From positions 1-30,235 of the forward strand of contig JAHHSN010000018.1 in assembly GCA_020025195.1 (NCBI GenBank): 30,235 nucleotides of DNA. Direction: 5' to 3'. A program made the position numbers and the translations under genes. The notes below the pieces were generated by a model. The model ran no database searches and had not been told where the DNA came from. It saw only the letters and a list, made by a program, of their open reading frames with translations. Position 1 is the first letter of the stretch. Every line of letters starts with the position of its first letter. Source of the DNA: Angelakisella sp. (GTDB lineage: Bacteria > Bacillota > Clostridia > Oscillospirales > Ruminococcaceae). Positions 7,294-13,053 of this stretch are shown one piece after another.

Positions 7294-7677
7294 TTAGCGG
7301 CCTCCTTCCAGATTTTCCAGCAGGGAGGAAAGCTCCTCCAGCTCCTCTTTGGAAAGCGCCTGCTTTTTGGTGAGAGCGCTCACCATCAGGCTGAGGCTCC
7401 CATGGTAGACCCGGTCGAGAAAGTCCTCGGTCTCCTTCAGTGCGGCGTCCTCCCGCCGGATCAGAGGGAAAAAGGCGCGCAGGGAGCCTTCGGTATCCAC
7501 ACCGACCGCGCCCTTGGCTTCCATACGGCGCAGCAGGGTGAGGGTGGTGCTTCGGTTCCAGCCCATCTGCGCCTCAAGGCGCTCGGTGAGCTGCCGTCCC
7601 GTCTGCGGGGACTTCTCCCAGAGACACTCCATAACCTGCCACTCGGCGGAGGAAAGACTGTTATTTTTTTCGGACAT
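7294..7677 (-). CDS. BlaI/MecI/CopY-family transcriptional repressor
   Basis: A 127-residue winged-helix repressor. LSSAEWQVMECLWEKSP (about residues 8-24) is the classic BlaI/MecI start, followed by the recognition region WNRSTTLTLLRRMEAKG and a wing. The C-terminal helical part (LSKEELEELSSLLENLEGG) is the dimerisation and cleavage domain. I chose the ATG at 7677 because GGGAGGAATCCACC precedes it; earlier in-frame codons lie across the operator. It is the first gene of a two-gene operon with the M56 peptidase. BlaI-like boxes overlap its own promoter, so autorepression released by the M56 partner is likely. Confidence 0.92.
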   Translation of the reverse strand: MSEKNNSLSSAEWQVMECLWEKSPQTGRQLTERLEAQMGWNRSTTLTLLRRMEAKGAVGVDTEGSLRAFFPLIRREDAALKETEDFLDRVYHGSLSLMVSALTKKQALSKEELEELSSLLENLEGGR

Positions 7678-7700
7678 GGTGGATTCCTCCCAGTTCTGTT

Positions 7701-7744
7701 TACTTTTGTAACCAGAGTATAGCATGAGCGGTTACACTTGTCAA
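7701..7744 (-). promoter_or_regulatory. BlaI-type operator and sigma-A promoter
   Basis: Minus-strand promoter TTGACA (7744-7739), 17 bp, TATACT (7721-7716). Two matches to the BlaI half-site pair TACAnnTGTA flank it: TACTTTTGTA (7701-7710), covering the transcription start, and TACACTTGTC (7733-7742), covering the -35. Each differs from the consensus at one position. The layout fits repression by the adjacent BlaI-family protein. Confidence 0.75.
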
Positions 7745-7843
7745 CAAGAAAAAGCTCCGACAACTGAAGCAAAACGGATATAAAAGAGCGGAACGAATAA
7801 AACCGAGGAAAAATGAAAGGCTTTCCCTCTTGCTGCGGGCGGC

Positions 7844-7872
7844 TTGTGGGCCTGGTCGGGATATGATATAAT
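7844..7872 (+). promoter_or_regulatory. Extended -10 promoter of the GPH symporter
   Basis: TTGTGG (7844-7849), 17 bp, then TGATATAAT, an extended -10 with TATAAT at 7867-7872. Transcription would start near 7879, giving a leader of about 100 bases that holds a 9 bp hairpin (AGCTGTTCC 7884-7892 with GGAACAGCT 7915-7923). Confidence 0.65.
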
Positions 7873-7982
7873 ACCCCAAGATGAGCTGTTCCTCCGCGGC
7901 AGTCTGCCCCAGATGGAACAGCTTAAATTTATGCCAAAAGACCGCCTTCGGGGCGGCCGCTGAGAAAGATGAGAAAATTCTC

Positions 7983-9387
7983 ATGAAGCAATCCCAAGCG
8001 GACAGTCTGTCCAAAATTGCGCCGCTGCACTTTGGAGAAAAGTTCGGTTTTCTGACCTTTTCCATGTCGAGCAACGTGGTTTTCCAGTTCAAAAGCATCT
8101 ACTATCTCTTTTTTCTGACCAACGTCCTCAAGATCGATATGCTGGTTGCAGGACTCATTCTCACCATCGGCACCATCTGGGACGCCATCAATGACCCGAT
8201 CATCGGCTTCTGGTCCGTCAACCATAAGTTTAAGAACGGGGAGCGCTGCAGCCCCTTTGCCCTTTGGTTTGCCCTGCCGTGGGCTGTTTCGGTGGTTCTT
8301 TTGTTCTGCGACTTTAAGACCGGTCAGACCGTCACCGTCATTCTGGCACTCGTTATTTATTTCGCCTTTGAGGCCCTCAATACCTTTGCCGGTAATCCCC
8401 TACAACAGCATGGGCAGCCTTGCCACTGACCGGGACTCCGACCGCCGCTCCATCAACATCTACCGTAATCTGGGCGGCTGTGTGGGCAGCGGGATCGGCG
8501 CGGTCGCCTGCCTGCCCCTCCTCAAGCTGTTCGGCGGACTGGACGACGGCGGAAACCTCATCGACGGCAGCAGCGCCCGCGGCTTCCTCTGCACCGCTAT
8601 GGTGATGGGCGCCGTCTGCATCTTCGGCTGTCTCGTCCACTATTTCACCACCCGGGAGCGTGTCAAGCAGATCTCGAACAATGAGGAGCGCATCAGCGTA
8701 AAAGCCGCCGCCCAAATGCTGTTTGGCTGCAAGTCCTGGGTGCTCAACATGGTCTACATCATCTGCTACGGCGTCAACAACGTCCTCATTATGAGTCCTA
8801 TCACCTACTATGCCACCTATGTCATGGGCAGCACCTCCGCCGCCACCACTATTCAGGCGGTCTATCTGGTGGTTTCCATTGTCGCTACGCTGCTGTGCGG
8901 TCCGATTGACCGCGCGCTGGGCCGCAAGGGGACCATGATTTTTGCCGCCGCGGTGCTCATCCTGGGCAAGATCTGGTTCATCTTCAATCCGTTCTCCCTT
9001 AGCGCCATGTATATGAACACCGTCACCGTCGGCATTGGTCTTGCCATTACCTTCGTGATGTTCAATACCAACCGCAACAACATCGCCGACCTTATCGAAT
9101 GGAAAAGCGGACGCCGCATCGACAGTCTGGTCTCCACCGGAGACAACCTCGCCGCCAAGCTGGCACAGGCCGGCGTGACGCAGCTTCTCACCCTGTCCCT
9201 CCATGTGGCGGGTTTCAGCGAGGCGCTCTCCACCCAGTTCCCCTCGACCATCCATACCATCAACGCCCTTCTGGGCTGGGTTCCGGCGCTCGTCACCGTG
9301 GTGATGCTCCTCGTCCTCCTCAAGATGGATATTGAAAAGGATATGCGGGAGATGAACGCGGAAAAAGCTGCCGCTCTGGCGCAGTAA
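7983..9387 (+). pseudogene. GPH-family sugar/cation symporter, frameshifted
   Basis: A twelve-helix transporter of the glycoside-pentoside-hexuronide:cation symporter family (MelB/YicJ type). Frame one covers the N-terminal part (SLSKIAPLHFGEKFGFLTF, then IWDAINDPIIGFW) up to LNTFAG near 8393. The conserved continuation IPYNSMGSLATDRDSDR is found at +1 from 8395. One extra A in GGTAATCCCC (8394 or 8395) accounts for the shift: removing it restores GGT ATC CCC TAC and a 467-residue protein of normal family length. No other stop or shift is seen, so this is either a very recent mutation or a base-calling error. The ATG at 7983 is the family-consistent start, although its ribosome binding site is weak; an ATG at 7881 would add an unrelated tail. 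Substrate unknown; deoC follows but is separately promoted. Confidence 0.85.
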
Positions 9388-9396
9388 GAACTCTAT

Positions 9397-9436
9397 AAAA
9401 AGCCCCCGACCGTATGGCCGGGGGTTTTATATTTTT
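9397..9436 (+). terminator. Terminator of the GPH symporter
   Basis: CCCCCGACC (9403-9411) pairs with GGCCGGGGG (9416-9424) apart from one mismatch, and is followed by TTTTATATTTTT. Confidence 0.85.
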
Positions 9437-9491
9437 CGGTTAGACCTTGCACGGCGGGCGGTATAGAAACTTTTGGGGGAAAGGGGGTATC

Positions 9492-9520
9492 TTGCGCCGT
9501 TTTCTGCCGTATGCTATACT
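9492..9520 (+). promoter_or_regulatory. Promoter of deoC
   Basis: TTGCGC (9492-9497), 17 bp, TATACT (9515-9520) with an extended TGC before it, about 48 bp before the ATG. Confidence 0.5.
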
Positions 9521-9567
9521 CAAGGTGGAAAAATCCCAAGATAAATGAAGCGAAAAGAGGATGAAAT

Positions 9568-10227
9568 ATGGATAAGAAAACGATTGCCGCCATGATCGAT
9601 CACACGCTCCTAAAGCCGGAAGCAACCCCGGCCGAGGTGGAAAAGCTCTGCCGGGAGGCGGCGGAGTATCACTTCGCCAGCGTCTGCGTCAATCCTGTTT
9701 ATATTCCCCTCGCGGCGAAGCTCCTGCAGGGAAGCGGCGTCAAGGTCTGCTGTGTGGTAGGGTTCCCCTTGGGCGCCGTCTCCCCGGAGCAGAAGGCGGC
9801 GGAGGCGGCCTCCTGCCGAGCCATGGGCGCGGAGGAGCTGGATATGGTGATCGCGGTCGGCGCTGCCAAGGCGGGCGACTGGGACCTTGTGGAGCGGGAT
9901 ATTAAGGGCGTTGTGGAGGCCGCGGCGGGCAAGACTGTCAAGGTCATCATCGAGACCTGCCTCCTCACCGATGACGAGAAGGTAAAGGCGTGTCTTGCCG
10001 CCAAACGGGCGGGCGCTGATTTTGTCAAGACCAGCACCGGCTTTTCGAAGGGCGGCGCCACGGCGGAGGACATTGCCCTGATGAGAAAGACCGTTGGTCC
10101 GGAGATGGGCGTCAAGGCGTCCGGCGGTATCCGTGACTATGCCAAGGCAATGACAATGATCGAAGCGGGAGCGTCCCGCATCGGTGCTTCGGCGGGTATT
10201 GCCATTGTGGAGGCCGCGGAGGGCTGA
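9568..10227 (+). CDS. deoC: Deoxyribose-phosphate aldolase
   Basis: A 219-residue class I aldolase that cleaves 2-deoxyribose 5-phosphate to glyceraldehyde 3-phosphate and acetaldehyde, feeding deoxynucleoside carbon into glycolysis. The TIM barrel is complete, with IDHTLLKPEAT at the N-terminus, ELDMVI (proton-relay D92), the Schiff-base lysine K154 in DFVKTSTGF and K183 in GVKASGGIR. AAAGAGGATGAAAT precedes the ATG. It is monocistronic between two terminators. The usual partners (phosphopentomutase, nucleoside phosphorylase) are absent from the window; cdd lies 5 kb away. Confidence 0.97.
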   Translation: MDKKTIAAMIDHTLLKPEATPAEVEKLCREAAEYHFASVCVNPVYIPLAAKLLQGSGVKVCCVVGFPLGAVSPEQKAAEAASCRAMGAEELDMVIAVGAAKAGDWDLVERDIKGVVEAAAGKTVKVIIETCLLTDDEKVKACLAAKRAGADFVKTSTGFSKGGATAEDIALMRKTVGPEMGVKASGGIRDYAKAMTMIEAGASRIGASAGIAIVEAAEG

Positions 10228-10245
10228 ACCTTTCCCCAACAAAGT

Positions 10246-10290
10246 AAAAAACAGGACGTATTGGGAGAGACCCGGTACGTCCTGTTTTTT
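10246..10290. terminator. Bidirectional terminator between deoC and a convergent gene
   Basis: A perfect 15 bp stem: AAAAAACAGGACGTA (10246-10260) and TACGTCCTGTTTTTT (10276-10290). A-run and T-run at the two ends let it serve deoC (+) and the gene ending at 10310 (-). Confidence 0.9.
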
Positions 10291-10309
10291 AAGGGGAAGT
10301 GTTATTCGG

Positions 10310-10579
10310 TCAGCGCTTTCCGTCCATCCGCTCAAAAACCAGATTGCAGACGGTGCGGTCGCCTCCTCCAAAGCCGGTGGAGGTGGCGGTGGACTGTGCG
10401 AAGGTATGCAGACGGTAGCCTTCGGCATACTGTGCGTTGCACAGATCCTCGATCTCGCGGAAATTTTTGGAGCCCTTTCCCACAAATTTTTCCCGCAGGA
10501 CGATCTGCATCACGCGGTATTGCCCCGATCCGTTATTGATCTTACCTTCTTCATCATTGAAGGTGTCCATGATCCCCAT
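10310..10579 (-). CDS. Hypothetical protein, DUF4177-like
   Basis: An 89-residue soluble protein. A beta strand (QYRVMQIVLREKF) is followed by a helix (NFREIEDLCNAQYAEGYRLHTF) and a final strand ending in CNLVFER. The pattern 'strand, helix with A-x-x-GY-x-hydrophobic, strand ending in FER' resembles DUF4177 proteins, whose function is unknown. Near the C-terminus GFGGGDRT is Gly-rich. AAAGGAGGGATTCTC precedes the ATG. It is monocistronic; a TATAAT at 10639-10634 with a poor -35 lies upstream. Confidence 0.65.
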   Translation of the reverse strand: MGIMDTFNDEEGKINNGSGQYRVMQIVLREKFVGKGSKNFREIEDLCNAQYAEGYRLHTFAQSTATSTGFGGGDRTVCNLVFERMDGKR

Positions 10580-10712
10580 GAGAATCCCTCCTTTTTGTTT
10601 TGAATACGCCGCATCCTGAAGCGGTTTTATTATATTATAGCACAGGTGGGGACATACCAGAAAGAAAAAAACGGCAGTCCCCCGGGGTGGGAAATCGCCG
10701 TTTCTTTGTATT

Positions 10713-11099
10713 TTAATGTGCCGCGGCCTTCTGGCAGGCGGGGCAGATCCCCTCCAGAATCAGCTCGCGCCGGGTGATGCGATAGTCGGTGAGAGAGGAA
10801 AGCTCCTCATTGAGTGCTCGCAGGTTCCCCGGCATAATATCCGCGACCTCTCCGCACTCGGTGCAGATGATGTGTCCGTGGTCGGCAAGGGTGCGGTCAA
10901 AGCGGTCGCTGCCGCTGGGAACGGAGATCTTGCGGAGCTGGCCGTTTTCGGCGAGAAGATTGAGATTGCGGTAAACAGTGCCCAGACTGATCTTGGAATC
11001 CAGCATACGAACACGGGAATAGACGGTGTCGGCGGTGGGGTGATCCGAGCAGTTGAGAACACTGTCCAGAATCATCTCCCGCTGGCGGGAATATTTCAT
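10713..11099 (-). CDS. perR: Fur-family regulator, PerR type
   Basis: A 128-residue metal-dependent repressor that senses peroxide. The winged helix covers about residues 1-60 (HPTADTVY, then the recognition helix SLGTVYRNLNLL). The regulatory metal ligands of PerR are all present: H20 (equivalent to B. subtilis H37), D68, H74, H76 and D87. The Asp at 87, where Fur proteins carry Glu, favours PerR over Fur. The structural zinc site is CTEC (79-82) and CPAC (119-122). The N-terminus is about 17 residues shorter than in B. subtilis, with AAGGAGGCAGCA fixing the start. A Per box lies between promoter and start, so autoregulation is likely. No target such as rubrerythrin or catalase is adjacent. 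Confidence 0.9.
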   Translation of the reverse strand: MKYSRQREMILDSVLNCSDHPTADTVYSRVRMLDSKISLGTVYRNLNLLAENGQLRKISVPSGSDRFDRTLADHGHIICTECGEVADIMPGNLRALNEELSSLTDYRITRRELILEGICPACQKAAAH

Positions 11100-11113
11100 T
11101 GCTGGCTGCCTCC

Positions 11114-11169
11114 TTATAATAGTAACAATTATTTTTTCCTATCATAACAGATGAGGCGGCCTTTGTCAA
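11114..11169 (-). promoter_or_regulatory. perR promoter with Per box
   Basis: Minus-strand promoter TTGACA (11169-11164), 17 bp, TATGAT (11146-11141). Just downstream of the predicted start, TTATAATAGTAACAA (11114-11128, plus-strand reading) matches the 7-1-7 Per box TTATAATnATTATAA at 11 of 14 specified positions. Its position would block transcription. Confidence 0.75.
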
Positions 11170-11172
11170 ACC

Positions 11173-11206
11173 CTAAAAAGAAAATCCCCCAAAGAAATTT
11201 TGGGGG
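11173..11206 (-). terminator. Terminator of the glycerophosphodiesterase gene
   Basis: CCCCCAAA (11186-11193) pairs with TTTGGGGG (11199-11206); on the minus strand it leads into ATTTTCTTTTT. It abuts the perR -35. Confidence 0.85.
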
Positions 11207-11214
11207 AGAGGATC

Positions 11215-12060
11215 TTATACGCGGGGCGCGGGGAGGTAGCGCTCAAAGATGATGACGTCAAAATGCTCCCGGGCCTTGGCCTCTTCGGCTTCACTTCGCA
11301 CCGTCCACGCGACGGTGGGGCAGTGCCAGAGCCGGCGGGCGGTCTTAAAGCCCCAGACACCGGGCGCGTACTCATGGTGATAGGCGACAAAATCCGGGCG
11401 GATGAGGAAATTGACGAGGAGCTCCTGTGCGAGGCGCATCCCGAAGGTGACCCGGCCGGTCTCGCTGTCCTTCGGCTCATAGCGGCTGGAGAGCAGTCCG
11501 CGGGGGATCTCGGGGTGGTGCTCCTTCATCCAGCGCACCACATAGGGGTGGAAGGACTCCACGCAGTAAAGCCCCTTGTAGTCCTTCAGAAGCTCCATCA
11601 TGGCGGTGCAGAGGGCGTCGTAGTTCTTCTGGTATTTGACCTCCACGATCATGGGGATTTTGCCGTCCACAACGGAAAGCACCTCCGAAAAGAGGGGCAT
11701 CCGCTCGCCGGTGCCGAGGAGGGAGAGCTGCTCCAGCTCCTCGAAGGTCATGCTGTCGGGACGGCCGGAAACGCCGCAGACGCGGTCCAGCACGTCGTCG
11801 TGAAAGACCACCAGCTTCCCGTCGGTGGTGAGGTGGAGGTCCAGCTCGATGCCGTAGCCGCCGTCCACCGCTTTCCGGAAGGCGGGCAGACTGTTTTCCG
11901 GCACGCCCGCGTCGTTGTCATGCAGGCCGCGGTGGGCATAGCGCCAGGCGCCGAAGGGCTCCATCCGCTGCCGGGCGTTCTTATTGGGAAGAAGCGCCAG
12001 CACTGCGAGGAGCGCCAAAAGAACAAGAACCAAAAGAATCCAGAACCAAACCATTTGCAT
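11215..12060 (-). CDS. Membrane-anchored glycerophosphodiester phosphodiesterase
   Basis: A 281-residue enzyme of the GDPD family, which hydrolyses glycerophosphodiesters to glycerol 3-phosphate and an alcohol. An N-terminal hydrophobic segment (about residues 4-24) would anchor it in the membrane, followed by the TIM-barrel catalytic domain. The catalytic HRG is at 43-45, the metal ligands IELDLH at 71-76 and the second histidine in VVFHDD (87). VEVKY and the C-terminal VAWTVRSEAE are typical of the family. Substrates may include lipoteichoic acid turnover products, which is inference. A TTGTCT-17-TATAAT promoter lies at 12112-12084 and GGGAGGC precedes the ATG. Confidence 0.9.
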   Translation of the reverse strand: MQMVWFWILLVLVLLALLAVLALLPNKNARQRMEPFGAWRYAHRGLHDNDAGVPENSLPAFRKAVDGGYGIELDLHLTTDGKLVVFHDDVLDRVCGVSGRPDSMTFEELEQLSLLGTGERMPLFSEVLSVVDGKIPMIVEVKYQKNYDALCTAMMELLKDYKGLYCVESFHPYVVRWMKEHHPEIPRGLLSSRYEPKDSETGRVTFGMRLAQELLVNFLIRPDFVAYHHEYAPGVWGFKTARRLWHCPTVAWTVRSEAEEAKAREHFDVIIFERYLPAPRV

Positions 12061-12083
12061 AGCCTCCCTTTTTTACACACCCC

Positions 12084-12112
12084 ATTATAGTGCGGCGGGC
12101 GGGAGAAGACAA
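12084..12112 (-). promoter_or_regulatory. Promoter of the glycerophosphodiesterase gene
   Basis: Minus strand: TTGTCT (12112-12107), 17 bp, TATAAT (12089-12084), about 24 bp before the start codon. Confidence 0.55.
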
Positions 12113-12311
12113 GCCCCCTCCCGCAAAAGGCGAAAGTCCCCGTCCGGCAAGGGGGGCGGGCGCGAAAAAAGAGCGGGGGCGGCGCGGGCTTTTTGCCCCA
12201 TGGAAAAAGCTTTCTGCCTTATTTCCAGTAATTTGCCCATGATTTTTGCCGGGGACTCACAGTATAATGGAGGTAGCCGGAAGACCGGACAACGGGAAAG
12301 GAGGAATATTT

Positions 12312-12584
12312 ATGGAGGTTTTGTCGCTGTATTCCGAATTGAGAACGGAATCGGACGAGCCGCTTCGGGTCTGCTACCGCCTTTTGGAGGAACGAGACGG
12401 CTTTGAAACGAGATACGGTATCCTCTCCTTCGTCGAGGGGGAGGACCCCCGGAGGGAGGAACGCCGGTACTTACCCGGGTGCTTTGCGAACCGCCGCATG
12501 GCGGAGCTGGTGCTCGGCTATCTTGCGGAAAGCGCCGTTTTGCCGCGGGAGCTGGAGGAGACCCTGCGGGAGGCGTTCGCCTGA
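12312..12584 (+). CDS. Hypothetical protein, DUF6514-like
   Basis: A 90-residue soluble protein. A strand containing LRVCYRLLEE is followed by TRYGILSFVEG, then a helical stretch with ANRRMAELVLGYLAESAVLPRELEETL. The order 'Y-G-I strand, helix, V-x-P-x-x-L end' resembles DUF6514 proteins, small clostridial proteins of unknown function. The ATG at 12312 follows AAAGGAGGAATATTT. A TATAAT at 12263-12268 has no convincing -35 at the right spacing. It is monocistronic with its own terminator. The family assignment is by pattern and moderate. Confidence 0.7.
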   Translation: MEVLSLYSELRTESDEPLRVCYRLLEERDGFETRYGILSFVEGEDPRREERRYLPGCFANRRMAELVLGYLAESAVLPRELEETLREAFA

Positions 12585-12623
12585 ATCAAAAACGCCGGGG
12601 GAAGGACACTGTCCCTAAAAATG

Positions 12624-12669
12624 AGAAGCGGAGCGGATCAGGGCTCTTGATTTGCTCCGCTTCTTATTT
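12624..12669 (+). terminator. Terminator of the DUF6514-like gene
   Basis: AGAAGCGGAGC (12624-12634) and GCTCCGCTTCT (12654-12664) form a perfect 11 bp stem followed by TATTTG; the T-tract is short. Confidence 0.6.
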
Positions 12670-12990
12670 GCCGGGAGGAGCCTCAGAAGGGTTTTACTCC
12701 TTTACTCTCGCCGGGACCTTGATGACGTCATCCGGCGGCAGGCCCCGGAGCTTCATATCCCCCGGTGACAGAGGGGTGCAATAGGCTCCCATCGGGTTTA
12801 TACGACTGCTTTTAAGCGTTAAGGAAGCGGTGCAGACGTAAAAGCAGAAGGGATGCCCGCCGGAAACCATGGAGGTGGAGATTCTGTCCCTCGGGGACGA
12901 TACCATCCATGGGGCGCAGGGGGTGTTCCCGGTGCCGAAGGGACAGGGAGCCTTCCCCCGCATTCAGCAGGATGACGGCTATCGCCTCAA
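12670..12990. other. Unassigned intergenic region with coding- and RNA-like signals
   Basis: This gap between two terminators holds no gene I can support. An 89-codon frame (12963-12694, minus) ends in the protein-like DDVIKVPARVKE, but no start in it has a ribosome binding site. The same stretch contains complementary arms that could fold as RNA: TCCGGCGG (12731-12738) with CCGCCGGA (12857-12864), enclosing CTGCTTTTA (12806-12814) with TAAAAGCAG (12839-12847), and a 12-base palindrome GATGACGTCATC (12721-12732). It may be a decayed gene, a small RNA or chance. Confidence 0.35.
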
Positions 12991-12991
12991 T

Positions 12992-13024
12992 AAAAAATCG
13001 TCGGGGAAGACCCGACGATTTTTT
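12992..13024 (-). terminator. Terminator of the P-type ATPase gene
   Basis: AAAAAATCGTCGGG (12992-13005) pairs perfectly with CCCGACGATTTTTT (13011-13024) around GAAGA. It could work in both directions; on the minus strand it closes the ATPase gene. Confidence 0.88.
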
Positions 13025-13053
13025 ATAGGTTCCCCGGGAGGGGGAAGCAGTCT

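Noticed and set aside
7881..7982. Upstream ATG for the GPH symporter at 7881
   Set aside because: It would start two bases after the predicted transcription start and add 34 residues with no resemblance to GPH transporters; the ATG at 7983 matches the family.
12694..12963. An 89-codon minus-strand gene
   Set aside because: Not annotated as a CDS because neither possible ATG has a ribosome binding site; kept only as an open question in the intergenic region.
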